DNA of 64,000 bases from Oscillospiraceae bacterium (GTDB lineage: Bacteria; Bacillota; Clostridia; Oscillospirales; CAG-272): NCBI GenBank assembly GCA_015064385.1, contig SVSI01000002.1, forward strand, positions 129,315-193,314, given 5' to 3'. A model generated the notes under the pieces. It was given only the letters and a program-made list of their open reading frames with translations. It searched no databases and was not told the DNA's origin. Positions 1 to 9,740 of the stretch are shown piece by piece; the stretch's first letter is position 1; each line of letters begins with the position of its first letter. Position numbers and translations under genes: made by a program.

Positions 1-2
1 AA

Positions 3-1079
3 ATAGCCGCGTACGGCAAGGAGATACCCTGCTCATGCAACGCGCGTATCAATCTCGCAAAAGCACTTGAGGTTACTCTTTTTGAAGGAAACGACGCACT
101 CTCCGGCAAAACTGTCGGAATAAACGTCGGTGAAACCGCCGATTTCAGCACATTCGATTCAATTTTTAACGCATATCTGTCACAGTGTGATTTCTTCTCT
201 GATACGGTTATGGATATGGTGAGAAATTATGAGAGCGTGTATAATATCGATATGGCATCTCCCGCGCTTTCATCTACCTTTGAAAGTTGTGTTGAGCGCG
301 GACGCGATGCGTACAACTCCTCGGGCGCAAAATACAACAACTCCTCGATAAACGCTTTCGGTCTTGCCACTGCGGCAGACTCGCTTATCGCAATCAAGAC
401 TCTCGTCTTTGACGAAAAAAGACTCACTCTCGCAGAGCTTCGCGATATTCTGAAAGCAAACTGGGAGGGTCACGAGGACCTTCGCAGATACGTTCTCGGC
501 TCTATCCCGAAGTACGGAAACAACGATATCTCGGTTGACGGCATCGCCGCCGAGATAGTCGCTCATCTCGGAAAGAAAATAAACGGCAAGCCCAACGGGC
601 GCGGCGGCAGATTCCGTCTCGGAACATTCTCCATTGATTGGAGACTCGGATTTGGAGAAAAAACTCTTGCAAGCGCAGACGGACGTCTGACGGGCGATCC
701 GCTTTCCAAAAATATGTGTGCGACCACTGCGCGCGATCTTAAGGGAGTAACCGCGCACATACTTTCCGCGTGCGCTATCGACTACGTAAATATCCCTAAC
801 GGCACTGTACTCGATCTTACCTTACACGCATCGGCGGTCAGCGGTGATGACGGACTTTCGGCATTCGAGACTTTATTGAAAACGTTTATGATAAAGCGCG
901 GATTTGCCGTACAGTTCAACGTGCTAAGTCCCGAGACCCTTCGCAAGGCACAAAAGGAGCCCGAGAAATACAAGACGCTCCAAGTTCGTTTGTGCGGTTG
1001 GAACGTTCGCTTCTGCGATCTCTCGAAATACGAGCAGGACGAATATATCCTACAGTGCGAAAAATCGGGCGGGATTTAA
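3..1079 (+). CDS. Glycyl radical enzyme, pyruvate formate-lyase-like (3' part)
   Basis: The reading frame is open from the left edge, so the 5' part is outside the window. The visible part resembles the C-terminal half of the pyruvate formate-lyase/glycyl radical family. Near the left edge a CSCNARINLAKALE stretch is followed by LSGKTVG, as in PFL-like enzymes. The C-terminus carries the radical loop VRLCGWNVRFCDL, in which the Gly of CGW would hold the radical, followed by YEQDEYI. The active-site cysteines lie upstream and cannot be seen, so the substrate is unknown; the CGWN loop differs from the RVSGY loop of classical PflB. No radical-SAM activase lies downstream; a strong terminator follows the stop. 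The family assignment is confident, the substrate is not. Confidence 0.85.
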   Translation: MAAYGKEIPCSCNARINLAKALEVTLFEGNDALSGKTVGINVGETADFSTFDSIFNAYLSQCDFFSDTVMDMVRNYESVYNIDMASPALSSTFESCVERGRDAYNSSGAKYNNSSINAFGLATAADSLIAIKTLVFDEKRLTLAELRDILKANWEGHEDLRRYVLGSIPKYGNNDISVDGIAAEIVAHLGKKINGKPNGRGGRFRLGTFSIDWRLGFGEKTLASADGRLTGDPLSKNMCATTARDLKGVTAHILSACAIDYVNIPNGTVLDLTLHASAVSGDDGLSAFETLLKTFMIKRGFAVQFNVLSPETLRKAQKEPEKYKTLQVRLCGWNVRFCDLSKYEQDEYILQCEKSGGI

Positions 1080-1090
1080 AATAGCAAAAA

Positions 1091-1117
1091 AAGACGAAGC
1101 TAAGCTTCGTCTTTTTT
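1091..1117 (+). terminator. Rho-independent terminator of the glycyl radical enzyme gene
   Basis: A 10-bp perfect stem (AAGACGAAGC / GCTTCGTCTT) with a TAA loop is followed by a T run, starting 11 bases after the stop. Confidence 0.9.
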
Positions 1118-1126
1118 ATTTAAGTA

Positions 1127-1155
1127 TTGCAATATTTTCAAAAATAGTGTATAAT
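1127..1155 (+). promoter_or_regulatory. Sigma-A-type promoter of nagA
   Basis: TTGCAA at 1127-1132, a 17-base spacer, and TATAAT at 1150-1155. The predicted transcription start is near 1162. The -10 box overlaps the ATG at 1154, so that ATG cannot be the start codon of this transcript. Confidence 0.8.
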
Positions 1156-1186
1156 GTATTTATCACATCAGAAAAGAGGTTTTATC

Positions 1187-2272
1187 TTGATCACTCTTTT
1201 TAAGAATGCAAACTATAACGGAAATGCCGTCGATATTATCGCTTGTGACGGCATCATATCCGATATACTTCCCCATTCGGAGGATACAAATATCGAAGGC
1301 GCGGTCTCACACGATATTGACGGAAAGGACATCTTACCCGGTCTTTTTGACATTCACGCTCACGGATGCCTCTCCTTTGATATAACCGAGGGAACGGGCA
1401 GAAACGAGATGTGTGCACACCTCGCCCAAAGCGGAACGACGTCATGGCTACCAACCACTATGACCGCATCTCACGAAACTCTGCTTCACTCGGTAAACGA
1501 GGTCGGATTTAACGGCGTCGGCTGTGATATCGTAGGGTTTCACCTTGAGGGGCCGTACGTCTCCGAAAAAGCCGCAGGCGCTCAGGACAGAGATTTTATT
1601 CGCTTGCCAAATATCGACGAGTTCAGAGAATACAAAAACGTAAAAATGATAACCGTTGCCCCCGAAATAGAGGGCGCGATGGATTTTATCGAAAACTGCG
1701 GCACCGCAGTAGCGCTCGGACACACCGCGTGCGACTACGACACCGCCATTAAAGCGTTTGAGCGCGGAGCAAACTGCCTCACTCACACCTTTAACGCAAT
1801 GCCACCCCTGCATCACAGAAATCCCGGTCCCATCGGAGCGGCGATCGATAAGGGCGCATTCGTCCAAGTAATAACCGACGGATTTCACGTTCATCCTTCG
1901 GTGGTTAAAATGCTATACCGCGCCTTCGGACCCGAGCGAATGATAATAATAAGCGACTCCATTGCACCCGCGGGACTGCCCGACGGTGAATATGTAATAA
2001 ACAACCGTCTGATTACCGTCAAAAATTCACACGCATATCTGCCCGACGGCACGATCGCAGGAAGCGCATCTACTCTGCTTGAATGTGTCAAGTCTGCGAT
2101 CTCCTTCGGAATACCCAAAGAAGACGCCTTCAGAATGGCGTCCGAGACTCCCGCAAACTGTATCGGTGTAAAAAAAGGACGCATAGAAAAGGGTTACGAT
2201 GCCGACTTTATAGTGCTTGACGACGGTTTGAACGTGCTTTCCACCTTCGTTAAAGGCAAAAAAATACAATAG
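1187..2272 (+). CDS. nagA: N-acetylglucosamine-6-phosphate deacetylase
   Basis: Removes the acetyl group from GlcNAc-6-phosphate to give glucosamine-6-phosphate, in amino-sugar and peptidoglycan recycling in the cytoplasm. An amidohydrolase TIM barrel of 361 aa is predicted. Visible motifs are DIHAHG near residues 56-60, FHLEGPY with the metal-binding Glu, ALGHTACDYDTA, HTFNAMPP and the catalytic Asp region IISDSIAPAG. I start it at TTG 1187, not the in-frame ATG at 1154: AAGAGG lies about 7 bases before the TTG, and the upstream ATG falls inside the -10 box. nagB and glucosamine transport genes are not adjacent; the gene is a single unit between two terminators. Confidence 0.93.
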   Translation: MITLFKNANYNGNAVDIIACDGIISDILPHSEDTNIEGAVSHDIDGKDILPGLFDIHAHGCLSFDITEGTGRNEMCAHLAQSGTTSWLPTTMTASHETLLHSVNEVGFNGVGCDIVGFHLEGPYVSEKAAGAQDRDFIRLPNIDEFREYKNVKMITVAPEIEGAMDFIENCGTAVALGHTACDYDTAIKAFERGANCLTHTFNAMPPLHHRNPGPIGAAIDKGAFVQVITDGFHVHPSVVKMLYRAFGPERMIIISDSIAPAGLPDGEYVINNRLITVKNSHAYLPDGTIAGSASTLLECVKSAISFGIPKEDAFRMASETPANCIGVKKGRIEKGYDADFIVLDDGLNVLSTFVKGKKIQ

Positions 2273-2278
2273 GATCTG

Positions 2279-2331
2279 ATCTGAGTATATTTTTCATTTA
2301 TTTTCGGAAAATATACTCAGATTCTTTTTTT
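2279..2331 (+). terminator. Rho-independent terminator of nagA
   Basis: A 15-bp stem (ATCTGAGTATATTTT at 2279-2293 with AAAATATACTCAGAT at 2308-2322) is followed by TCTTTTTTT. Confidence 0.9.
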
Positions 2332-2344
2332 AGGCGGTGATATT

Positions 2345-3034
2345 TTGGATGAGCTTACCGTTCTTCTCGTTCGTACCGTTATAGTTTATTTTCTTCTTAC
2401 CGTTTCAATGCGGATAATGGGAAAGCGACAGCTTGGCGAAATGGAGCTTTCCGATCTTATAACTACTCTACTCTTCTCCGAGATCGCCTCCGTTCCTATC
2501 GTCGATTTGGCAATTCCTCTTTTTCACGCCGTAATCCCGATCCTTATTATAATTTCTTTTGAAATAATAATTCCTTTTATTATCGGCAAAAACAGAAAGG
2601 TAAAAAAACTCGTCGAGGGAAAACCGTCGTATCTTATATACAAAGGAGAACTTCGTCTTTCCGAAATAAAAAAGAACAGAGTCTCTCTGGACGAGCTTAT
2701 GTGCGAGCTTCGTAATCAAGGATATTTCGATATTTCCGATATAAATTACGCCGTTCTCGAGCCAAACGGTCAGCTTTCGGTTTTACCGAAGGAGAATGAC
2801 GAAAACCTTCGCAACGCAGGCGGTATGATGCACTCTATTATTCTAAACGGAGAGGTAGTCGAATTCAATCTTAAGCTTCTTGATATAGATATAAGCTGGG
2901 TAAACAAAACGCTCGCCTCCATGGGCGCGCGTCTCGAGGAGGTATATCTGCTCGGGATAGACGACCAAAGAAATCTGATATACGCTGTATCAAAAAACGG
3001 TAAAAACACGAAAATAATAAAAAAATTCAAATAA
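2345..3034 (+). CDS. YetF/YdfS-type DUF421 membrane protein
   Basis: A 229-aa protein of the DUF421 (YetF) family, whose biochemical role is not established; some members are linked to Bacillus spores. The first 80 residues hold three hydrophobic segments with the family-typical MRIMGKRQLGEMEL after the first one. Then comes a soluble domain containing GKPSYLIYKGEL, SLDELMCELRNQGY and the IDDQRNLIYAV end. It starts at TTG 2345, preceded by AGGCGGTGA; the nearby ATG at 2349 is out of frame. It stands alone between the nagA terminator and the terminator shared with rplQ. The presence of spoVA and spoVM in this window makes a sporulation role possible but unproven. Confidence 0.85.
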   Translation: MDELTVLLVRTVIVYFLLTVSMRIMGKRQLGEMELSDLITTLLFSEIASVPIVDLAIPLFHAVIPILIIISFEIIIPFIIGKNRKVKKLVEGKPSYLIYKGELRLSEIKKNRVSLDELMCELRNQGYFDISDINYAVLEPNGQLSVLPKENDENLRNAGGMMHSIILNGEVVEFNLKLLDIDISWVNKTLASMGARLEEVYLLGIDDQRNLIYAVSKNGKNTKIIKKFK

Positions 3035-3039
3035 AAAAG

Positions 3040-3072
3040 ACGTCCCGCGGATTTTCCACGGGACGTTTCTTT
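3040..3072. terminator. Bidirectional terminator between the YetF-type gene and rplQ
   Basis: An 11-bp stem with one G-U pair (ACGTCCCGCGG / CCACGGGACGT, loop ATTTT) has A-runs on its left and T-runs on its right. It can therefore end both the plus-strand gene and the ribosomal operon arriving on the minus strand. Confidence 0.85.
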
Positions 3073-3080
3073 TATAAATT

Positions 3081-3503
3081 TTAGCCCTCGATTGCGGGAG
3101 CTTCGACCTTCTTGGTCTCGCTCTTTGTATCTTCGTCAGCATTCTTCTCGGGTGCTTTGTAACCAACGAGAGTGATTACAGCCATTTCAGCTCCGTCTCC
3201 ACGACGGGGTCCGAGCTTATAGATAGCGGTGTATCCACCGTTCTGCTTCTCATAACTGGGAGCGATAGTGTCGAAAAGCTTTCTTACTACGTCCTCCTTA
3301 GTAATGAATGCGAGTGCCTGACGGCGTGCTGCAAGAGTGTTAGTCTTGCCGAGCGTGATCATTTTATCAGCAAGCGCGCGAACTTCTTTGGCTCTGGTTA
3401 CGGTCGTCTCAATTCTGCCGTTCTCAAGCAGATACGTTACGAGACCGCGGAGCATAATGTTTCTATGCGCTGTAGGTCTGCCGAGTTTTCTGGTTCCTGG
3501 CAT
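3081..3503 (-). CDS. rplQ: 50S ribosomal protein L17
   Basis: Last gene of the S10-spc-alpha supercluster, 140 aa. The core begins [20 protein letters not shown] and carries the usual [16 protein letters not shown]. It ends with [13 protein letters not shown] followed by an acidic/lysine tail of about 20 residues ([10 protein letters not shown] and on) that makes it longer than typical bacterial L17. The ATG is preceded by GGAGG. It follows rpoA by 36 bases and ends at the shared terminator. The ecfA-ecfT-truA-rplM-rpsI genes often found next in Bacillota are absent here. Confidence 0.97.
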   Translation of the reverse strand: MPGTRKLGRPTAHRNIMLRGLVTYLLENGRIETTVTRAKEVRALADKMITLGKTNTLAARRQALAFITKEDVVRKLFDTIAPSYEKQNGGYTAIYKLGPRRGDGAEMAVITLVGYKAPEKNADEDTKSETKKVEAPAIEG

Positions 3504-3539
3504 TTCAGTTTTACCTCCTTCAACTTTTTGTTGGCCGGA

Positions 3540-4490
3540 TTAGTCTTCTTCGTGTTTGAAGTTGAGACCCAGCGAGTGAAGCTTTGCTCTCACTTCATCA
3601 AGTGATTTCTTTCCGAGGTTTCTGACCTTGATCATTTCATCCTCGGTCTTGTTTACAAGGTCTTCAACAGTGTTGATGCCTGCGCGCTTCAAGCAGTTGA
3701 AGCTACGTACAGACATGTCAAGTTCCTCAATGGTCATCCCAAGTACCTTATCCGTAATGGTGGCGTTACTATCGATGAGTATCTGTTTGTCTCCGTTTTC
3801 CTCAGAGAGGTTTACAAAGAGACTGAGATGCTCGTTGAGTATCTTGGCTCCGTAGGATACTGCGTCCTTAGCGGAGATCGTGCCGTTGGTCTGCACCTCG
3901 AGAGTGAGCTTATCGTAATCGGTAATGTTACCAACACGGGTATTCTCTACCTTGTAGCTTACGCTATATACGGGGGTGTAGATCGAATCGGTGTAAATAA
4001 GACCGATTACGGGCGAATTGCTCTGCTTGTTCTTATCCTGCGATACATATCCTCTGCCGTGATCAAAGGTCAGCTCCATGTAGAAGTGAGCGTTCTCACT
4101 GAGAGTTGCGATATGGAGATCGGGATTAAGGATTTCAATATCCGAATCCTGCTTAATATCACCTGCAGTTACGTCTGCGGGACCTGTAATATCGATTATT
4201 ACCGTTTTTGCGCTTTCGGAATAAAGCTTTGCAACGATTCCCTTTACATTAAGAACGATCTCGGGTACGTCCTCTTTTACTCCGGGAATAGTGGAGATCT
4301 CGTGGAGTACACCGTCTATCTTAATGCTAACGACTGCAACGCCGGGGAGCGAGCTGAGAAGAACTCTGCGCAGAGAGTTACCGAGCGTAGTTCCGTAACC
4401 GCGCTCAAGGGGCTCTACCACAAATCTTCCAAAACTGCCGTTTTCGCTCTCGAAATCGGTTGCAACGGTAGGCTTTTCGATGTTTTTCAT
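3540..4490 (-). CDS. rpoA: RNA polymerase alpha subunit
   Basis: A 316-aa alpha subunit. The N-terminal assembly domain carries [20 protein letters not shown] and [10 protein letters not shown]. The C-terminal DNA-binding domain contains [19 protein letters not shown] and [12 protein letters not shown]. Length and domain order are normal for Bacillota. It sits between rpsD and rplQ in the alpha part of the supercluster, 82 bases after rpsD. That spacer has a strong GGAGG site and a small TACGGT/ACCGTA hairpin but no clear promoter. Confidence 0.98.
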   Translation of the reverse strand: MKNIEKPTVATDFESENGSFGRFVVEPLERGYGTTLGNSLRRVLLSSLPGVAVVSIKIDGVLHEISTIPGVKEDVPEIVLNVKGIVAKLYSESAKTVIIDITGPADVTAGDIKQDSDIEILNPDLHIATLSENAHFYMELTFDHGRGYVSQDKNKQSNSPVIGLIYTDSIYTPVYSVSYKVENTRVGNITDYDKLTLEVQTNGTISAKDAVSYGAKILNEHLSLFVNLSEENGDKQILIDSNATITDKVLGMTIEELDMSVRSFNCLKRAGINTVEDLVNKTEDEMIKVRNLGKKSLDEVRAKLHSLGLNFKHEED

Positions 4491-4572
4491 TAAAAATTCC
4501 TCCTGATTATTTTTTGCGTTTTGCTCTTGTACGGTTTAACTGCACCGTAATAAACACGTTGGAGGCTGATTA

Positions 4573-5199
4573 TTACTTCGAATACAACTCAACGATAAGC
4601 TGCTCGTCAAACGGAAAATCAATATCCTCTCTCTTGGGAAGTGCTACGATCTTCGCAGATGCCTTCTCTTTGTTAAGATCAAGCCATGCGGGAGCTACGT
4701 GAGACTGCATATTCTCAATGAGTCCTGCGAACTTCTCGAGAGATTTTACGTTATCCTTGAGGGCGATCTCGTCGCCAACTTTAACGATAAGCGAAGGAAT
4801 ATTTACCTTTTTGCCGTTGAGCGTGAAGTGTGCGTGAAGTACCAACTGACGTGCTTCTCTGCGGCTGCTTGCGAGACCCATTCTGTAAACTACGTTATCG
4901 AGTCTTCTCTCAAGCAGGCTGAGCAGGTTTTCACCGGTTACGCCTTCCTGATTGTCTGCCTTCTCAAAGTAGCTCTTGAACTGGCTCTCGAGAACGCCGT
5001 AGTATCTCTTGGTCTTCTGCTTTTCGCGAAGCTGCATTCCGTATTCACGGGGTTTCTTAGTTTCTGCACCATGCTGTCCGGGAGCTACCGGTCTGCGCTC
5101 CATAGCGCACTTGCCGGTGAGGCAACGGTCGCCCTTAAGGAAGAGCTTAACGCCTTCTCTGCGGCAGAGCTTGCATGCAGGACCTGTATATCTTGCCAT
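4573..5199 (-). CDS. rpsD: 30S ribosomal protein S4
   Basis: A 208-aa primary 16S rRNA-binding protein. The N-terminus has the zinc-type cysteine set (CKLC at 9-12 and CLTGKC at 26-31). The S4 RNA-binding domain follows ([25 protein letters not shown]). rpsD lies inside the alpha operon between rpsK and rpoA, the usual place in Clostridia. In other bacteria S4 represses this operon by binding its leader; no such leader could be identified by eye here. Confidence 0.97.
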   Translation of the reverse strand: MARYTGPACKLCRREGVKLFLKGDRCLTGKCAMERRPVAPGQHGAETKKPREYGMQLREKQKTKRYYGVLESQFKSYFEKADNQEGVTGENLLSLLERRLDNVVYRMGLASSRREARQLVLHAHFTLNGKKVNIPSLIVKVGDEIALKDNVKSLEKFAGLIENMQSHVAPAWLDLNKEKASAKIVALPKREDIDFPFDEQLIVELYSK

Positions 5200-5221
5200 T
5201 TGTCTTTCCTCCTTATTATGA

Positions 5222-5620
5222 TTAGACGCGTCTTCTCTTAGGCGGTCTGCATCCGTTGTGCGGGATAGGGGTTACGTCCTTGATCATCGTGATGTCAAGT
5301 CCTGCGGTCTGAAGCGCGCGGATTGCTGCTTCTCTTCCGCTTCCGGGACCCTTAACGTAAACTTCGATGGTCTTCATACCATGCTCGATTGCTGCCTTTG
5401 CAGCGGTCTCGGACGCCATCTGTGCTGCGAACGGAGTGGACTTTCTGGAGCCCTTGAATCCGAGTTCTCCTGCCGATGCCCACGATACTGCGTTTCCGTT
5501 AGTATCGGTGATCGTCACGATGGTATTGTTGTAGGTCGAACGAATATGAGCAGTTCCCTTTTCAATATTCTTGCGCTCGCGGCGCTTTCTGATGACCTTT
5601 TTAGTTGCTGCCTTTGCCAT
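5222..5620 (-). CDS. rpsK: 30S ribosomal protein S11
   Basis: 132 aa with the conserved core [29 protein letters not shown] and the C-terminal [19 protein letters not shown]11 forms part of the 30S platform near the anticodon-codon helix of the E site. It follows rpsM by 17 bases with its own GGAG-type site. Confidence 0.97.
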   Translation of the reverse strand: MAKAATKKVIRKRRERKNIEKGTAHIRSTYNNTIVTITDTNGNAVSWASAGELGFKGSRKSTPFAAQMASETAAKAAIEHGMKTIEVYVKGPGSGREAAIRALQTAGLDITMIKDVTPIPHNGCRPPKRRRV

Positions 5621-5637
5621 CTTTTTGAATCACTCCT

Positions 5638-6006
5638 TTACTTCTTCTTGTTAGCGATTGTCTTTGCGGGACCTTTTCTGGTTCTCGCGTTAGTTTTGGT
5701 TCTCTGTCCTCTTACGGGGAGACCCTTTCTGTGTCTGATTCCGCGGTAGCAGTTGATCTCGATCATTCTCTTGATCTCGAGCGAAACGTCACGGCGAAGG
5801 TCACCTTCTACAGTGTAGTTTGCTTCGATCTCGTCACGGAGTTTACTGATCTCGTCATCTGTAAGATCCTTTGCGCGCTTATCGGGGTCTATACCGGTTG
5901 CCGCAAGAATATCGTTAGAGCTCTTTCTTCCTATTCCGTAGATATAGGTAAGAGCAATCTCTACGCGTTTGTTGTTAGGAATATCAACACCAGCTATACG
6001 TGCCAT
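5638..6006 (-). CDS. rpsM: 30S ribosomal protein S13
   Basis: 122 aa of the 30S head protein that contacts the P-site tRNA and 5S/L5 bridge. It begins [20 protein letters not shown] and contains [21 protein letters not shown] and the basic tail [20 protein letters not shown]. It follows rpmJ by 22 bases, the standard alpha-operon order. Confidence 0.97.
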   Translation of the reverse strand: MARIAGVDIPNNKRVEIALTYIYGIGRKSSNDILAATGIDPDKRAKDLTDDEISKLRDEIEANYTVEGDLRRDVSLEIKRMIEINCYRGIRHRKGLPVRGQRTKTNARTRKGPAKTIANKKK

Positions 6007-6028
6007 TGCGTTTTCACCTCTCTCTTAA

Positions 6029-6142
6029 TTAACCCTGTCTTTGCTTATGCTTAGGGTTCTCGCATATAACCATTACGTTACCTTTTCTTTTTATGATCTT
6101 GCACTTGTCGCAAATCTTTTTAACGGATGGTTTTACTTTCAT
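6029..6142 (-). CDS. rpmJ: 50S ribosomal protein L36 (small gene)
   Basis: A 37-codon gene read directly from the minus strand: it begins [15 protein letters not shown] and ends NPKHKQRQG before TAA. The zinc-binding pattern CDKC ... C ... H (C11, C14, C27, H32) is intact, so this is the zinc (C+) form. It sits between infA and rpsM, its usual place, with a GGAATGG-like site 8 bases before the ATG. Confidence 0.96.
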   Translation of the reverse strand: MKVKPSVKKICDKCKIIKRKGNVMVICENPKHKQRQG

Positions 6143-6171
6143 TGTTTGTCACCATTCCTTTCTGAATTTGA

Positions 6172-6390
6172 CTATTTAGAACGCCATGTGATACGCCCTT
6201 TTGTGAGGTCATAGACAGAAACCTCTACCTTTACCGAGTCACCGGGGAGTATCCAGATATAGTTCATTCTGAGCTTTCCGGACAGATGAGCTGTTATCAT
6301 GTGTCCGTTAGCAAGCTTTACTTTGAAGGTGGCGTTCGGAAGTGCCTCTACAACCGTTCCTTCAAATTCAATTACGTCATCTTTAGGCAA
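6172..6390 (-). CDS. infA: Translation initiation factor IF-1
   Basis: 72 aa, the normal length. A single OB-fold S1-like domain: [58 protein letters not shown], ending [10 protein letters not shown]. It binds the 30S A site during initiation. It is placed between map and rpmJ, 84 bases after map. AGGAGGGC lies before the start. Confidence 0.97.
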   Translation of the reverse strand: MPKDDVIEFEGTVVEALPNATFKVKLANGHMITAHLSGKLRMNYIWILPGDSVKVEVSVYDLTKGRITWRSK

Positions 6391-6474
6391 AACAAGCCCT
6401 CCTTAAATCACTCAACGTTTTGATATCGTATAAGTTTTTTCTTTTTGGGTTTTGGTTTTTAAGATACAAATTTC

Positions 6475-7227
6475 TCAATCAATCGCGGTAAGAAGCACGG
6501 CTCCGTTATCGGTAAGTGCTACCGTATGCTCGTAGTGAGCTGACAGACTTCCGTCGGCTGTAACTACCGTCCAACCGTCCTTTTTCACGAAAACGTCTCC
6601 CTTCCCCACACAGACCATCGGCTCTATTGCGATGACCATACCGGGGACGAGGCGCGGTCCGCGACCGGGAGTTCCGTAATTTGGAACCTCGGGGGACTCG
6701 TGGAGCTCTTTACCAACGCCGTGCCCGATAAACTCGCGAACTACCGAGAAGCCGTCTTCGAGAACCCGTCTCTCAACCGCGCTTCCGACGTCGCCGATGC
6801 GTTTACCGCTTTCGACCTGCTCAAGAGCTTTCATAAAGCTGTCCTTGGTTGCCTCTATAAGCTTATCTGCTATATCGCTTACTTTTCCGCATCTGAAGGT
6901 ATTTGCGCTGTCTCCGTGAAATCCCTTGTAATACGCTCCAACGTCGATCTTGACGATGTCGCCCTCACAAAGTATCACCTTCTCAGACGGTATTCCGTGT
7001 ATGACCTGATCGTTTACACTGATACAAGCCGAAGCCGGAAATCCGCCGTACCCGAGAAACGAGGGGGTCGCTCCGCATTTTTCGATATATTTGCGTATCT
7101 GCGCATCAATATACGCTGTGGTTACTCCCGGTTTTACCAGTTCGCCACCAAGCGCGAGCGCCTCTCCCGTGATTCGTCCGGCATCCTTCATTAAGGATAT
7201 TTGATGTGAATTTTTTAACTGTATCAT
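6475..7227 (-). CDS. map: Methionine aminopeptidase type I
   Basis: Removes the N-terminal methionine from new proteins after deformylation; the partner enzyme Def is at 29 kb. 250 aa with the pita-bread fold motifs: VNDQVIHGIPS (substrate His), IDVGAYYKGFHGDSANTF (two metal Asp), FIGHGVGKELHE (metal His) and MVIAIEPM (metal Glu). The start codon overlaps the adk stop by one base (TAATG), which suggests translational coupling. The order secY-adk-map-infA is standard for Bacillota. Confidence 0.97.
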   Translation of the reverse strand: MIQLKNSHQISLMKDAGRITGEALALGGELVKPGVTTAYIDAQIRKYIEKCGATPSFLGYGGFPASACISVNDQVIHGIPSEKVILCEGDIVKIDVGAYYKGFHGDSANTFRCGKVSDIADKLIEATKDSFMKALEQVESGKRIGDVGSAVERRVLEDGFSVVREFIGHGVGKELHESPEVPNYGTPGRGPRLVPGMVIAIEPMVCVGKGDVFVKKDGWTVVTADGSLSAHYEHTVALTDNGAVLLTAID

Positions 7228-7862
7228 TATTTACCACCGATTGCTTCGAGTGTCAGTTTAGTGGTATCCGCGACCTCCTGCTGACCAATTACAAGCTTAA
7301 GCTTGCCCTTGTTTGCATAGAAATCCTTGAGCGGCTCGGTCTGCTCGTGATATACGTCAAGGCGGCTGAGCACGACCTCGGGACTGTCGTCCTTGCGGAG
7401 AGTGAGGACGGTTCCATCGTTATCGCAGGTCTTTCCATCCTTAGACGGTTTGAACTCGATATGATAGCTTGCTCCGCATTTTTCGCAAACGCGGCGTCCG
7501 CTCATACGCTCAACTATCTTTTCGTCGGGAACCTCAATGCTGACCACTACGTCAAGCTCGATTCCCATTTCGTCAAGAGCTTCGGCCTGAGCAACCGTAC
7601 GGGGGAATCCGTCAAGGATAAATCCGCCCTTACAGTCCTCTTTTTCAAGCCGTTCTTTAATTATACCAATTACAACCTCGTCGGGGACGAGCTGTCCCTT
7701 TTCGGTGTACTGCCTTGCGGCAAGTCCCATGACCGTTCCGGTCTTGATTGCCTCTCTGATAATAGCGCCCGTGGAAATTGCGGGAATACCGAACTTCTCC
7801 GATGCTATTTCAGCTTGTGTGCCTTTGCCCGCGCCGGGGGCTCCAAGAAACATTATTTTCAT
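7227..7862 (-). CDS. adk: Adenylate kinase
   Basis: Converts ATP + AMP to 2 ADP. 211 aa. P-loop GAPGAGKGTQ at the N-terminus, AMP-binding GGFILDGFPRT, and a long LID with CEKCGASYHIEF and CDNDG, i.e. the Cys-Cys-Cys-Asp zinc variant known in Bacillus-type enzymes. It follows secY by 26 bases and overlaps map by one base. Confidence 0.97.
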   Translation of the reverse strand: MKIMFLGAPGAGKGTQAEIASEKFGIPAISTGAIIREAIKTGTVMGLAARQYTEKGQLVPDEVVIGIIKERLEKEDCKGGFILDGFPRTVAQAEALDEMGIELDVVVSIEVPDEKIVERMSGRRVCEKCGASYHIEFKPSKDGKTCDNDGTVLTLRKDDSPEVVLSRLDVYHEQTEPLKDFYANKGKLKLVIGQQEVADTTKLTLEAIGGK

Positions 7863-7888
7863 TTTCTTTACCCTTTTCGAGCGTGCGC

Positions 7889-9256
7889 TTACTGAAGGAA
7901 TCCCTTATAGTGGCGCATTGTAAGCTGAGACTCTATGTCGCGTCCGGTCTCAAGGATAACTCCGATAACGATTATGATCGAAGAACCGAGACTCGAGAAC
8001 TGTGCGAAGTTGTACTGGAGATAAAGTCTGTTTACAAGCGACGCAAGCGACTGAGTAGTATCGTAATCGTAGAACATATAGAGTACGCTGTTAGCGATCA
8101 TAGGAACGCCTACGACGATACAAAGGAATACTGCTCCGATAAATGTGATCCTGTTGAGTATCTTCTTGATATATGCAGCCGTCGGCTCGCCGGGACGAAC
8201 ACCCGGGATCATTCCGCCGTTCTTCTTAAGATTGTTCGAAACCTCGACGGGATCGAAGGAAATCATAATGTAGAAGTACGCGAATGCGACGATAAGAACG
8301 AGATATATCGCGAGATACAGGAAAGACGAGGAATCGAATACCTTGAGGAATTTACCCCAGAAGCTATCGGTATCCTTCGTAATTCCGAAGAACGTAAGGA
8401 TCGTTGCGGGGAGAGATGCGATGGAAGATGCGAAGATTATCGGCATAACGCCCGACATATTCAGTTTAAGGGGAAGGTTTGTGTTCTGTCCGCCGTAAAC
8501 CTTTCTTCCGACAACTCTCTTGCCGTACTGGATCGGAATTCTGCGTTCACTGTTCGTAACGAAAACGATGAGATAGATAATTGCGAGTCCTACCAGTGCA
8601 GTAATAACTGCGGTAAGAGTTGCCCAAGGCCAATCCTTTGCCATCTCAACAAGACTATTGATAAGGGTGGGGAAGCCGGAAAGGATGTTCGCAAAGAGGA
8701 TCATGGAGATACCGTTTCCGATACCCTTTTCATTGATCTTCTCACCGAGCCACATTACGATTGCAGCTCCTGCTCCAAAGCAGAAAATGATAACGAGTGC
8801 AGCGAAAGCATCGTCTCTGTAGAGAACCTGCTGTGCCTTAAGAATGGAGAAATATCCCCAAGCGGTAAGAGCACCGAGTGCTACAGTTACGTATCTTGTG
8901 ATCTGAGAGATCTTTTTCTTGCCGTTTTCGTCCTTCGACATTCTTTCGAGCTTCGGGAACGCAACTGCAAGAAGCTGCATTACGATTGATGCTGTGATAT
9001 AAGGAGATATACCGAGCGCGAATAACGTTGCCTGTGCGAGTGCACCACCGTTGAGCTGGTTGAGATACTGGAAGATCGTTCCGCTGTATATTCCGCTTCC
9101 GCTGAAGAGACTCGCGAGAACCTCGTTCTTAACGTAAGGTACGGGAATAGCGGTACCGAGTCTGTACAGAACCAGTATGAACATGGTGAAAAGGATCTTT
9201 ACTCGAATATCCTTCGCAGCCCATACGTTTCTGATTTCGCCGAAAAATTTTCTCAC
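7889..9256 (-). CDS. secY: Protein translocase subunit SecY
   Basis: Central channel protein of the SecYEG translocon, 455 aa with about ten hydrophobic helices. Motifs include the early IPVPYVKNE, GISPYITASIVMQLL (TM2 region), KGIGNGISMILFANI and the cytoplasmic loop RRIPIQYGKRVVG. It starts at GTG 9256, directly adjacent to the rplO stop, with AGAGGTGAT upstream. Co-transcription with ribosomal proteins is typical. Confidence 0.98.
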   Translation of the reverse strand: MRKFFGEIRNVWAAKDIRVKILFTMFILVLYRLGTAIPVPYVKNEVLASLFSGSGIYSGTIFQYLNQLNGGALAQATLFALGISPYITASIVMQLLAVAFPKLERMSKDENGKKKISQITRYVTVALGALTAWGYFSILKAQQVLYRDDAFAALVIIFCFGAGAAIVMWLGEKINEKGIGNGISMILFANILSGFPTLINSLVEMAKDWPWATLTAVITALVGLAIIYLIVFVTNSERRIPIQYGKRVVGRKVYGGQNTNLPLKLNMSGVMPIIFASSIASLPATILTFFGITKDTDSFWGKFLKVFDSSSFLYLAIYLVLIVAFAYFYIMISFDPVEVSNNLKKNGGMIPGVRPGEPTAAYIKKILNRITFIGAVFLCIVVGVPMIANSVLYMFYDYDTTQSLASLVNRLYLQYNFAQFSSLGSSIIIVIGVILETGRDIESQLTMRHYKGFLQ

Positions 9257-9700
9257 TTAGATCACCTCTACCTTTCCGCCAGCCGCTTCAATTTTTTCTT
9301 TAGCGGCAGCCGAAAAGACAGCTGCGCAAACAGTGATCTTCTTGGTGATCTCACCGCGTCCGAGCACTTTGAGTCCGTCATTTGCCTTGCTGATTATGCC
9401 CTTCTCGCAAAGTACTTCGATGTTTACGGTATCACCGTCGTTGAAACAAGCATTGAGCTTCTCAACGTTGATTATGCTATAGATTTTTGCAAACTTATTG
9501 TTGAAGCCTCTCTTAGGAAGTCTTCTGTAAAGCGGAATCTGACCGCCTTCAAATCCGGGACGTACGCCGCCGCCCGAACGAGCATTCTGACCCTTGTGGC
9601 CCTTGCCGGCGGTTTTACCGTTTCCGGATCCGGGTCCTCTGCCCTTACGCCAAGCCTTCTTTGCAGAGCCCTCAGGTGCTGAAAGTTCATGGAGCTTCAT
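9257..9700 (-). CDS. rplO: 50S ribosomal protein L15
   Basis: 147 aa. N-terminal glycine-rich arm [20 protein letters not shown] and [20 protein letters not shown], then LPKRGFNN, all typical for L15. It is a late-assembly 23S rRNA protein. Its stop touches the secY GTG; rpmD precedes it by 40 bases. Confidence 0.97.
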   Translation of the reverse strand: MKLHELSAPEGSAKKAWRKGRGPGSGNGKTAGKGHKGQNARSGGGVRPGFEGGQIPLYRRLPKRGFNNKFAKIYSIINVEKLNACFNDGDTVNIEVLCEKGIISKANDGLKVLGRGEITKKITVCAAVFSAAAKEKIEAAGGKVEVI

Positions 9701-9740
9701 TTTTTTCTCCTCCTTCGTAGAATTTTAGTCTTTGATTTAA

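Noticed and set aside
3..1079. Truncated pseudogene at the left edge
   Set aside because: The frame is open to the edge and the conserved C-terminal motifs are intact; it is cut only by the window, as is gdhA at the right edge.
7778..8989. Long plus-strand open frame of about 400 codons opposite secY and adk
   Set aside because: It is the antisense shadow of two certain genes, has a composition typical of reverse-frame translation (many Arg, Cys, Ser) and no ribosome binding site.
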